Source: CAYMTN01 sp964393335 (GTDB lineage Bacteria; Chloroflexota; Anaerolineae; Aggregatilineales; Aggregatilineaceae). From it: a stretch of 34,961 nucleotides of DNA. Made by a program: the position numbers and the translations under genes. The stretch is from NCBI GenBank assembly GCA_964393335.1, contig CAYMTN010000029.1:1-34961 (forward strand), read 5' to 3'. The stretch's first letter is position 1; every line of letters starts with the position of its first letter. Of this stretch, positions 26,919 through 34,653 are shown piece after piece. The notes under the pieces were generated by a model. It saw nothing but the letters and a program-made list of their open reading frames with translations. It was not told where the DNA came from and did no database searches.

Positions 26919-28595
26919 ATGCTTACAGTCTCTAATCTTTCAATACGATTCCCCGGCGCGGATACCGCGCTGTTCAGCGGCGTGTCGTTCACGGTCAATG
27001 CGGGCGAGCGTGTGGCGCTGATCGGGCCAAACGGCTGCGGCAAGACAACGCTGCTGCGCCTGATCCTGGGCGAGCTGGCCCCGGACAGCGGCGGCGTGTC
27101 GTTCAATCCGCCCGACCTGCGCACCGGGTACCTGCCGCAGGGCCTCGACGCGCCGGGTGAGACCCCGCTGTCTGACGTGTTGTTTCCGCAGGCAGCGGCG
27201 TTACGCACAGCAGAGGCGGACGTCGAACGGCTGGCGGCGGCGCTCTCGACGGCATCCAACGGCCAGATGCCCGCGCTCATGACGGAGTATGGCGACGCGC
27301 TGGAACGGCTCGAACGCCTCAGCCGCCAGGTCGAACCCGGCGACGCCGAGCGCGTGCTGGCCGGGCTGGACCTGGCCGGACTCCCGCTCGACATGCCGGT
27401 TGGCACGCTCTCCGGCGGGCAAAAAACGCGGCTGGGACTGGCGGCGCTGCTGCTCGACGATCCCCAGTTGTTGATCCTGGACGAACCGACCAACCACCTC
27501 GACGTGACCGCGCTCGAATGGCTGGAGCGCTGGCTGCGCGACTTTTCCGGCGGCGCGCTGATCGTCTCGCATGACCGCACATTTCTGGATGAAACCGTGA
27601 CGCGCGTCGTGGCGATGGATGCGCGGACGCACAGCGCCCGCGTGCTCGAAGGCACGTACAGCGACTACGTGGCGACGGTGCGTTCCGAGATGGATAAACA
27701 GTGGGCGCAGTGGCGCGATCAACAGGTTGAGATCGCGCGGATACAGGCGGACGTCCAGCGCACGATGGCGCGCGCCGTCCGCAAAGAAAACGCCACCCAA
27801 AACGACGTTCAGCGGCGTTATGCCAAAAAAGTCGCCAAACGCGCCAAGGCCAAAGAAACGCGCCTCAAACACTACCTGGAATCCGGGGAGCGCGTCGAAA
27901 AACCGAAACCGACCTGGGGCCTCAAGCTCGATTTTGGCGACCTGCCCCCTACCGGCCAGGATGTCGTGTTTTTGCACGATCTGGCGATCGGGTACGCGCC
28001 GGAAATGCCGCTGCTGCGCGGGCTGACCCTGACGCTGCGCGCCGGGGAACGGATCGCCGTGTTGGGGCCGAACGGACACGGCAAAAGCACGCTGCTGAAA
28101 ACGATCGTCGGGCAGGTGCCGCCGCTGGCGGGACGCGTCCGGATCGGAGCCAGCGTGCGGATCGGTTACCTGGCGCAGGAACAGGAAATCCTCGACCCGC
28201 ACAGCACGGCGCTGGACGTGATCCAGGCGGAAGCGCCGTTGAGCCACACCGACGCGCGCTCCTTCCTGCACTATTTTTTGTTCGGCGGAGATGACGTGTT
28301 CATGCCCGTCGGCGCGCTGAGTTTTGGCGAGCGGGCGCGGCTGATGCTGGCTGTGCTGGTGGCGCGCGGCGCAAACTTGCTCGTGCTGGACGAGCCGATC
28401 AATCACCTGGACGTGCCGTCACGCGAGCAGTTTGAAGAAGCGTTGGGGGCCTTTCAGGGCAGCGTGTTGGCCGTCGTCCACGACCGCTATTTTGTGGACC
28501 GCTTCGCGACGACGGTCTGGCACATCACAGACGGTACGCTCACCGAAGAGGTCCGCGCGCCGCTGCTCGTAATGATCGCGCGAAGGCGCGCGTGA
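26919..28595 (+). CDS. ABC-F family ATPase (ribosome-associated/antibiotic-resistance type)
   Basis: 558 residues with two ABC domains in one chain and no membrane segments, the ABC-F layout. Start ATG 26919 follows AAAGGG; the frame to 26838 runs through the leader and is not supported. Domain 1: GPNGCGKTTLL, signature LSGGQKTRLGLA, LLILDEPTNHLD. The linker (about 240-335) is rich in Lys/Arg/Gln and probably forms the two-helix P-site tRNA interaction motif. Domain 2: GPNGHGKSTLL, signature LSFGERARLMLA and LLVLDEPINHLD, both slightly off consensus. Such proteins bind the ribosomal E site and rescue stalled or antibiotic-bound ribosomes. The leader supports an inducible role; the target drug, if any, is unknown. 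Confidence 0.9.
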   Translation: MLTVSNLSIRFPGADTALFSGVSFTVNAGERVALIGPNGCGKTTLLRLILGELAPDSGGVSFNPPDLRTGYLPQGLDAPGETPLSDVLFPQAAALRTAEADVERLAAALSTASNGQMPALMTEYGDALERLERLSRQVEPGDAERVLAGLDLAGLPLDMPVGTLSGGQKTRLGLAALLLDDPQLLILDEPTNHLDVTALEWLERWLRDFSGGALIVSHDRTFLDETVTRVVAMDARTHSARVLEGTYSDYVATVRSEMDKQWAQWRDQQVEIARIQADVQRTMARAVRKENATQNDVQRRYAKKVAKRAKAKETRLKHYLESGERVEKPKPTWGLKLDFGDLPPTGQDVVFLHDLAIGYAPEMPLLRGLTLTLRAGERIAVLGPNGHGKSTLLKTIVGQVPPLAGRVRIGASVRIGYLAQEQEILDPHSTALDVIQAEAPLSHTDARSFLHYFLFGGDDVFMPVGALSFGERARLMLAVLVARGANLLVLDEPINHLDVPSREQFEEALGAFQGSVLAVVHDRYFVDRFATTVWHITDGTLTEEVRAPLLVMIARRRA

Positions 28596-28622
28596 ACGCG
28601 CGTGTTCATCGCCACCTGGGCG

Positions 28623-28662
28623 AAAAACAGGGGGGCGGGATGGTTCTCGCTCTCCTGTTTTG
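28623..28662 (+). terminator. Intrinsic terminator after ABC-F gene
   Basis: AAAACAGG (28624-28631) and CCTGTTTT (28654-28661) close a long stem that continues inward through G-C and G-U pairs to a TGGT loop at 28641-28644, giving about 17 pairs ending in a T run. Confidence 0.8.
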
Positions 28663-28773
28663 GCATCACGTCGCCGCCAGAAACCGCCAGCGGCCAGTTG
28701 TGGAATGTCTGAAGTCGGGATAAACTACAGACGATGCAGATCAGTCGGGGATAGTAAATATCCGTCAGCCTTC

Positions 28774-28832
28774 AAGATGAGGTAAAATAAATTTTACCTT
28801 TTGGTAGTGGATTCTTAACCTCATCTTACAGT
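28774..28832. promoter_or_regulatory. Nested operator-like repeats upstream of the binding-protein gene
   Basis: AGGTAAAAT (28780-28788) and ATTTTACCT (28791-28799) form a perfect palindrome with a 2-base centre. An outer perfect inverted repeat, AAGATGAGGT (28774-28783) and ACCTCATCTT (28818-28827), overlaps its left arm. A third half-site, TTAACCT (28815-28821), lies 22 bases after the second. CTTAACCT (28814) and CTTACAGT (28825) are 11 bases apart. The same half-site recurs at 13077-13114 beside the PiT genes. The -10 box is 20 bases downstream. Confidence 0.6.
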
Positions 28833-28851
28833 GTTGTTCATCGGTTCGCAG

Positions 28852-28857
28852 TATAGT
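28852..28857 (+). promoter_or_regulatory. Putative -10 box of the solute-binding-protein gene
   Basis: TATAGT, about 71 bases before the ATG at 28928. No -35 consensus is found at 16-18 bases; the operator-like repeats occupy that place, consistent with an activator-dependent promoter. Confidence 0.5.
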
Positions 28858-28927
28858 GTTCGTTCGTAGCGAGGAGACTCTACTTCTCGCACCGATTCAT
28901 TAGGACTATTCTAAGGAGACAGAAAAG

Positions 28928-30298
28928 ATGCGGAAATTGGGTATTCTTCTGTTAGTATTGGCTTTGGCAGTGCCTCTGTTCGCAGTCAACGCCCAGGACG
29001 ATAGCGGGTTCGTCAAAACGTTCGACCTGCCAACCGAACCCGCCACCGAAGGCCCGCTCGCGGGTGTGGATCCCAGCGGCCAGACCGTCGTATGGTGGCA
29101 CCAGCACAGCGGCGCTCGTGAAGAGTTCCTGAGCGGGCTGATTGCCGATTTCAACGACAACAATCCGTGGGGCATCACCGTGGACGCGTCCTTCCAGGGC
29201 GGCTACAACGACATCTACAACAAGATGATCGCGGGCATCCCCTCCGGCGATATCCCGAACCTGGTGGTGGCCTACCAGAACCAGTCGGCGGCGTACTACC
29301 TGGCGGGCGGCCTGCCGGAAGATGAGGACATTTTCGTGAAGGATGCGCAGTGGGGCCTGAACGCGGCTGAAGTCGCGGACTTCGTGCCCGGCTTCTTCTA
29401 CCAGGACTACACGCCCGATGGCCTGCACCGCATCGGCTTCCCCCCCAACCGCTCGATTGAAGCGATGTACTACAACCTGACCGCCCTCAAAGAACTGGGC
29501 TACGATGGTCCTCCGACCAGCTACGACCAGTTCCGCGAGATGGCCTGCAAGTTCAAGGATCAGGGCTGGAGCGGGTATGAGGGCGCAGACGCCGTCGGTT
29601 ACATGGTCCGTACGGACGCCTCGAACGTTGCAGCGGGCACCTACTCGCTGGGCGGCGACATCTACAAGAACGGCGAGTTCACCTACAACGACCCGGCAGC
29701 TGTCGAATACATCCAGTTCATGGTGGACCTGTACAATGACGGCTGCGCCGAGTTGGTAGCCGAAGCGTACGGCGATCAGAACGGCTTCACCGCCGGTAAG
29801 TCACTGTTCTACGAGGGTTCGACCTCCGGCCTGCCCTTCGTCCGTTCGGGCGTCGAAGGAACCTTCGCCGAACCGTTTGAGTGGGGCGTGACCGCGCTGC
29901 CTTACAGCGACGTGCCGGTAAGCGATGTGTACGGCGCGAGCGTGAGCATCTGCAAAGGCACCCCGGAACAAGAACTGGCCGCCTGGCTGTTTGTGCGCTG
30001 GTTCACCGAACCCGAACAGCAGTCCGGTTGGGCCCAGGTCAGCCAGTACTTCCCCGTGCGTTACTCGGCTGCCGCAGGTTTGACCGCGCTCTTCGACGAC
30101 CTGCCGCAGTACGAGCAGGCGTGGAACCTGCTGCAGGGCGAAACCAAGGTTGAGCCGCAGCTCGCCAGCTACGACGTGATCCGTGACGAAGCTACGGCGA
30201 CCTTCCAGAACCTGCTGTCCGGTGGTGGTGATGTCGAGACGGCGCTGACCGAGCTGACCACCACGGCCAACGAGATTCAGGCGTCGTTCCAACCGTAA
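28928..30298 (+). CDS. ABC transporter extracellular solute-binding protein, family 1
   Basis: 456 residues starting at ATG 28928 behind AAGGAGA. A Sec signal peptide (RKLGILLLVLALAVPLFA) is likely cleaved after VNA at residue 22; there is no lipobox cysteine. The mature protein has the family 1 pattern: VVWWHQHSGAREEFLSGLIADFN, YNDIYNKMIAGIPSGDIPNLVVAYQ, YYNLTALKELGYDGPPTSYDQF, FTAGKSLFYEGSTSGLPF and KGTPEQELAAWLFVRWFTEPEQQ. Relatives bind sugars, or glycerol-3-phosphate in the UgpB group, to which it has some likeness. No permease or ATPase is adjacent, so it is an orphan here or its transporter is elsewhere. Strong ribosome site, operator and terminator suggest high, regulated expression. 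Confidence 0.88.
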   Translation: MRKLGILLLVLALAVPLFAVNAQDDSGFVKTFDLPTEPATEGPLAGVDPSGQTVVWWHQHSGAREEFLSGLIADFNDNNPWGITVDASFQGGYNDIYNKMIAGIPSGDIPNLVVAYQNQSAAYYLAGGLPEDEDIFVKDAQWGLNAAEVADFVPGFFYQDYTPDGLHRIGFPPNRSIEAMYYNLTALKELGYDGPPTSYDQFREMACKFKDQGWSGYEGADAVGYMVRTDASNVAAGTYSLGGDIYKNGEFTYNDPAAVEYIQFMVDLYNDGCAELVAEAYGDQNGFTAGKSLFYEGSTSGLPFVRSGVEGTFAEPFEWGVTALPYSDVPVSDVYGASVSICKGTPEQELAAWLFVRWFTEPEQQSGWAQVSQYFPVRYSAAAGLTALFDDLPQYEQAWNLLQGETKVEPQLASYDVIRDEATATFQNLLSGGGDVETALTELTTTANEIQASFQP

Positions 30299-30324
30299 CC
30301 TCGATCTGAGCATCTGCACATACG

Positions 30325-30359
30325 ACGAGGTCGTCCGCGTGGACGACCTCGTTTTTTTT
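30325..30359 (+). terminator. Strong intrinsic terminator after binding-protein gene
   Basis: ACGAGGTCGTCC (30325-30336) and GGACGACCTCGT (30341-30352) form a perfect 12-bp stem with a 4-base loop, followed by eight T. The minus-strand kinase gene ends 21 bases further on. Confidence 0.95.
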
Positions 30360-30379
30360 CGCGGCACCGGTCGGGATAT

Positions 30380-32326
30380 TTACGCTTCGGCTGAGTCCTC
30401 GTCGTAGCAGGGCAGCATGACCGTAAACACCGATCCCGCACCCATCTGGCTCTCGGCCCAGATACGCCCGTGATGCTGGTCGACAATCCCCTTGACAATC
30501 GACAATCCCAGGCCGGTCCCAACGTAATGATCGATGGCTTCGTCCGTGCGGAAGAACTTGTCGAAGATGTACGGCAGGTCCTTCTGCGGAATGCCGATCC
30601 CGGTATCGGTCACACGCAGCACCACAAAATCACCATCCACGTCCAGCGACAGCGTGATCTGCCCGTGCTCCGGGGTATATTTGACGGCGTTCTCCAGCAA
30701 ATTGACCACCAACTGGCGCAGGTGCAGCGGGTTGCCCAACACCGGCGACACGTCCTCGACAACTCGCAACTGCAACACCTGCCCCTTGGCTTCCCACTGG
30801 TGCCGCTGGCTTTCGACGGCGTGATTGACCACCGCCGAGAGTGACACCGGCTCGCGTGCCTCGTCAAAACCGGCCTCGATCTTGCCCAGTTCCAACAGTT
30901 CGGAGATCAGCGCCGTAATCGACTTGACGCTGAACGTGATGCGCTCGACAAACGCCTGCTGGTGCTCGTTGAGCGGGCCGCTGCGCACCAACAACTCCAC
31001 GTAACCCAGAATCGCCGTCAGGGGCGAGCGCAGATCGTGCGAAACAGCCGTGACGAAGTCGCTCTTGATGCGGTCAAGTTCTTTCAGGTGGGTGATATCT
31101 TGCATCACGACGATACGGCCCACATCTTTGAGGATGGTCAACTGGGCATTCAGGTATCGATCGTTGTCCAGCGCGATCTCGCTGCGGCGGCTGCGCCCGC
31201 TGCGCGCCTCTTTTCGGAACAACTCGACCACTTCCGGGTGATCGATGACGTGTTCCAGGCGCGCCCCCTGGCAGCCAAGTGGCTCGATGTCGAAGGTGCG
31301 GCAGGCCGCCGGGTTGCAGAACAAAACGCGGTTGTGCTGATCCACGACGATGATCGCGTCTTCCGTATCACGCAAAATGGTGTTGAGCGTGTTACGTTCC
31401 TGTTCAGTCGCGGCGTAGAGGCGCGCATTTTCAATGGCGATGGCGGCAAAATCGGCCAGGACGTGCAGCAGTTGCAGCGTATGCGGCTTAAATTCGGCGC
31501 TGGTTTCGCGGTTGGTGATGCCCAACACCCCGACCACGTTGTCTTTGAGGCGTAATGGCACGTACACCAGGTCGCGGAACAGGTAATGCGTTTTGATCTT
31601 GCGCAGATCGTCGCCGGTGATGACCAGCGGCTGCCCGGTCTGCACGACCTGCCCGGCCAGGCTGTCGGCCACCGGCAGCCGGAATGTCCCGTTCAGGCCG
31701 CCAATATCCTCGCGGGTCGACGCATACAGGTACAACTCGCCGGACGGTTGATCGACCAGCAGCAGCGTTCCTTCTTCGGCCCCCGCCAGCCCCACCGCCG
31801 CCTCGACCACGCGATTCAACACCTGCGGCAGATCGAGCTGGCCGGTGACCCGTTTGCCGATCTCGACCAGCGTATCCAGCTCGCGCAGCCGTTCTTCGAG
31901 CAGGCGATTGGATTGCAGCAGTTGGGTGGGAACGTGTTCGGCGATCTGGCGTGCCCAGTGCTGGCGCAGCACGCGCCGCGCTGACTCGACCAGTTCCTGC
32001 GCCTCGAATGCTTCGATCAGGTAATCGCTGACCCCGGCCCGCAGCGCCTGTACGGCCAGCGCCTCGGACCCGCCCGCCACCATCAAGATGAAGGGCACCA
32101 TAATGCCCTCATCCCCCAGGGCGCGCAGCAGGTCCAGCCCGCCCAGATCGGGCAGCTGGTGCCCGGCGATCACCAGGTCCGGGCGCAGATCGCGCGCCAG
32201 GATCAGCCCTTCACGACCGCTGGCGGCGGTCAGCACGTCATACCCGGCAGCGGGCAGCACCTCCGCCGCCACAAACTGCCTGAGATCGGCAGCCGCTGCC
32301 ACGACTAATACGCGTTCACCAGCCAC
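30380..32326 (-). CDS. Sensor histidine kinase with degenerate receiver, GAF and PAS domains
   Basis: 648 residues, GTG start at 32326 behind GGAGA. Residues 1-120 are receiver-like, but the phosphoacceptor position reads LVIAGHQLP (Gly55 where Asp is expected), the early acidic pair is replaced by AAAAD, and the late Lys by Glu (YLIEAF), so it should not be phosphorylated. A coiled-coil-like linker leads to a GAF domain (about 150-310), a PAS domain (AIIVVDQHNRVLFCNPAACRTF), HisKA with FVTAVSHDLRSPLTAILGY and a HATPase_c domain (NLLENAVKYTPE, DTGIGIPQKDLPYIFDKFF, GTGLGLSIVKGIV). No membrane segment, so a cytosolic sensor. It is 30 bases after a REC-GAF gene, probably one operon. Confidence 0.9.
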   Translation of the reverse strand: MAGERVLVVAAAADLRQFVAAEVLPAAGYDVLTAASGREGLILARDLRPDLVIAGHQLPDLGGLDLLRALGDEGIMVPFILMVAGGSEALAVQALRAGVSDYLIEAFEAQELVESARRVLRQHWARQIAEHVPTQLLQSNRLLEERLRELDTLVEIGKRVTGQLDLPQVLNRVVEAAVGLAGAEEGTLLLVDQPSGELYLYASTREDIGGLNGTFRLPVADSLAGQVVQTGQPLVITGDDLRKIKTHYLFRDLVYVPLRLKDNVVGVLGITNRETSAEFKPHTLQLLHVLADFAAIAIENARLYAATEQERNTLNTILRDTEDAIIVVDQHNRVLFCNPAACRTFDIEPLGCQGARLEHVIDHPEVVELFRKEARSGRSRRSEIALDNDRYLNAQLTILKDVGRIVVMQDITHLKELDRIKSDFVTAVSHDLRSPLTAILGYVELLVRSGPLNEHQQAFVERITFSVKSITALISELLELGKIEAGFDEAREPVSLSAVVNHAVESQRHQWEAKGQVLQLRVVEDVSPVLGNPLHLRQLVVNLLENAVKYTPEHGQITLSLDVDGDFVVLRVTDTGIGIPQKDLPYIFDKFFRTDEAIDHYVGTGLGLSIVKGIVDQHHGRIWAESQMGAGSVFTVMLPCYDEDSAEA

Positions 32327-32356
32327 TGATTCTTGTCTCCAACACCTCTGCCTGCG

Positions 32357-33535
32357 TCACGGCTGGCGGTGCCCCAAGGATGTCACCTGTGTAATAAGCT
32401 GTCGTACCTGGTGGCCGAGCGAGGACATGCGGCGGCTGTTTTCGCGGTCGCCGGTGCTGTCGGCGGCCTGCGCCAACCGGATCAATTCCGCTTCGACGCT
32501 GATCAAGGGTTGGTGCAAACGTGAAAGTACGATCTGCAACTGGCGCGCTCGCTGCGCGTCACGGGCGCGTAGCTCATGGTATGCGTCTTCGACCGCCTTC
32601 GATCGCTGTTCCAGCATGGACGACAGCCGCACGCTGACGATAGCTATCGCGGCGTAATTCGCCAGCGAGCGCAGCAGGCGGCCATATTCCTCTGGAAAGC
32701 TGGCGCGAGTCTGGTGGTTGCCCACCGCCAGCGCGCCAATCGCCGTGCGCTGGACCGTCAGCGGGGCATAGGCCACCGCGTACAGGTCTTTGGCGCTGGC
32801 GAAACGGCGCAAGCCCTCGCCGGATACGATCAACGTCTCGCGGGACGTCATCACCAGATTGGCCAGTTGATCGTCGACCGGCTCTCCCAGGCGGTCCAAC
32901 ATCGACAGGCGCATGTTTTTACCGGCGCGCAGCACCAGCTTGCCGGACTTATCGTCGCGCAGCAGCAGCGCTGCGTGATCGGCTCCGGTCAGCGAAATGG
33001 CGCCATCCAACACGTGTTGGAAGACGTGCTCCAGGTCGCGCATGGCAGTCACCGACTCCCCGATCTCGTACAGCGTCGTCAGTTCCCTGACGTGCACTTC
33101 CAGCTCGCGGTTCGCGCTCTGAAGCTGGGTCACCAACGCGTCGCGCTGGCGGCGCAGGCGCACTTCGCCCAGCCCGCGCTCGACGGCAGCCAGCATCTCG
33201 GCTTCACGCACCGGCCTGGTGACAAAATCCGTCGCGCCCAGGCGGAACGCCTCGATCACGCTGCGCGTGCTCTCGCTGCTATCCACCGCGATCAGCGGGC
33301 CGCGATAGCCCTGTGACTTAAACGCGACCAGCACGTCATGCCCGCTCAAACCGGGAAGCCGCATATCCAGAATCACCAGATCAGGCGCGTGCTGCCGGAG
33401 CAGCAGCAGCGCGTCAGGGCCATCTTTGGCCTCGAAAACCCGGAAATTTTTCGCGGCGAAGACCTGTTCACGCAACAACTCCCGCCCGCCGGGATCGTTA
33501 TCTACGATCAGGATCGTGTCATATTGTTCGCTCAT
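32357..33535 (-). CDS. Response regulator with REC, GAF and an orphan DHp-like tail
   Basis: 392 residues. Residues 1-125 are an intact receiver with acidic DND near 12-14 and phosphoacceptor LVILDMRLPG (Asp57), although the conserved Lys is Arg (FVTRPV, 107). A helical linker (QLQSANRELEVHVRELTTLYEIGESV) leads to a GAF domain (about 165-310). The last 80 residues, with RQLQIVLSRLHQPLISVEAELIRL, resemble a histidine kinase dimerisation helix pair with an H-box-like His-Gln-Pro-Leu, but no ATPase domain follows. It may dimerise with, or take phosphate from, the kinase encoded immediately downstream. Its own -10 box lies at 33588-33593. Confidence 0.85.
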   Translation of the reverse strand: MSEQYDTILIVDNDPGGRELLREQVFAAKNFRVFEAKDGPDALLLLRQHAPDLVILDMRLPGLSGHDVLVAFKSQGYRGPLIAVDSSESTRSVIEAFRLGATDFVTRPVREAEMLAAVERGLGEVRLRRQRDALVTQLQSANRELEVHVRELTTLYEIGESVTAMRDLEHVFQHVLDGAISLTGADHAALLLRDDKSGKLVLRAGKNMRLSMLDRLGEPVDDQLANLVMTSRETLIVSGEGLRRFASAKDLYAVAYAPLTVQRTAIGALAVGNHQTRASFPEEYGRLLRSLANYAAIAIVSVRLSSMLEQRSKAVEDAYHELRARDAQRARQLQIVLSRLHQPLISVEAELIRLAQAADSTGDRENSRRMSSLGHQVRQLITQVTSLGHRQP

Positions 33536-33587
33536 TGCCTGTGCCTTTTCCCGCAGGCGACCTTTTCCATATCAGCGCCACGTACCC

Positions 33588-33616
33588 ATTATAGCCTGAT
33601 TGCCGTTCTCTAAAAC
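33588..33616 (-). promoter_or_regulatory. Promoter of the REC-GAF/kinase operon
   Basis: On the minus strand, TATAAT (33588-33593) is preceded at 17 bases by GTTTTA (33611-33616), a weak -35 that overlaps the T tract of the preceding terminator. Predicted start near 33581, leader about 45 bases. Confidence 0.6.
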
Positions 33617-33644
33617 AAAAAGCCGGGTGATCGGTCCCCCGGCT
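33611..33644 (-). terminator. Intrinsic terminator after REC-GGDEF gene
   Basis: On the minus strand, AGCCGGG (33644-33638) and CCCGGCT (33627-33621) form a 7-bp stem followed by TTTTGTTTT. It separates the response regulator at 33669 from the REC-GAF/kinase pair. Confidence 0.8.
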
Positions 33645-33668
33645 CGAACAGGCTGGTGCGGTTGGCGC

Positions 33669-34538
33669 TCAGGATTCAAGCTCCCGCGAGCCTAGCACCG
33701 CTTGTTTTAACGCATCCAGATCGGCAAACGGGCCGCCGCTGTGATCGATCTGCCCGATCACCAGTTTCAGGCGGTTTTCCTCCATCGCTCGCTTGGCCTT
33801 ATCCCGATCTTTGAGCGGGTAAAAATACTCCATCGACTGTCGCAGGCGCATCTCGATCCGTTCGCGGATCAGCCCAAGATGTTCCTCGTCGGTCACGATG
33901 ATAAAATCGTGCGGGGCCAGGTGGCCGATAAAATCGCTCTCGCTGCCGACTTCACGCACGGCGTTGTTCATCATCAGGCTGGCAGCCCGCAGCACGTCAT
34001 CCGACGCCACAAACCCGTACAACTCGCGGAACGTCTCCAGCCCCATGATCGTGATCAGCAGCACGGACCACTTGCCCTCGCCGGAGAGCGCAGCGCTCAG
34101 TTTCTCGTCGACAACCCGGCCTTCCGGCACGTTGGTTACGGGGTTGGTGAGCGACACCTGGGTCGCGCGCCGCAGCGCGTTCCGTACGCGGAGCCGCAGT
34201 TCTTGAATATCGAATGGCTTGGTGATGTAATCCACAACGCCCAATTCCAACCCGGACAGCTTATCGACGCGATCCCGCTTTTCGGTCAGGAAAATGATCG
34301 GCACTTCCTGCGTGCGGCGGTGCTGCCGCAGGCGGCGGCACACTTCGTAGCCGTCAATATCGGGCAGGCGAATGTCGAGGACGACCAGGTCGGGCGCGGA
34401 CTCCTGGGTGATGCGCACGGCTTCTTCGCCCCAGGCCGCCGTCTGAACGTCGTAACCCTGCACGCGGAAATACGCGTTCAGCATTTCAGCCAGGTCTAGA
34501 TCATCTTCGACAATCAAAATGTGGGATTTGTCAGTCAC
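33669..34538 (-). CDS. Response regulator with REC and degenerate GGDEF domain
   Basis: 289 residues, GTG start at 34538 behind AGGGGGT. The receiver (1-122) is intact: EDD at 11-13, phosphoacceptor LVVLDIRLP (Asp55), Thr in FLTEK and Lys107 in YITKPF. Residues 130-285 follow the GGDEF fold (SLTNPVTNVPEGRVVDEKL, then WSVLLITIMGLETFRELYG), but the active-site loop is GHLAPHDF instead of GGDEF, so diguanylate cyclase activity is very unlikely; it may bind a nucleotide or partner instead. It lies between the roadblock gene and the REC-GAF/kinase pair, all on the minus strand, with its own terminator. Confidence 0.88.
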   Translation of the reverse strand: MTDKSHILIVEDDLDLAEMLNAYFRVQGYDVQTAAWGEEAVRITQESAPDLVVLDIRLPDIDGYEVCRRLRQHRRTQEVPIIFLTEKRDRVDKLSGLELGVVDYITKPFDIQELRLRVRNALRRATQVSLTNPVTNVPEGRVVDEKLSAALSGEGKWSVLLITIMGLETFRELYGFVASDDVLRAASLMMNNAVREVGSESDFIGHLAPHDFIIVTDEEHLGLIRERIEMRLRQSMEYFYPLKDRDKAKRAMEENRLKLVIGQIDHSGGPFADLDALKQAVLGSRELES

Positions 34539-34653
34539 AGCACCCCCTGTTTGGGGACAAGGTCGATCAGCACAACCACTTAGCCGCGCTATCCGATCCC
34601 CGCCAGCACGGTAAGGGCCTGCTTATCCTATCATCATGTGGGGTCAGCGCGGT

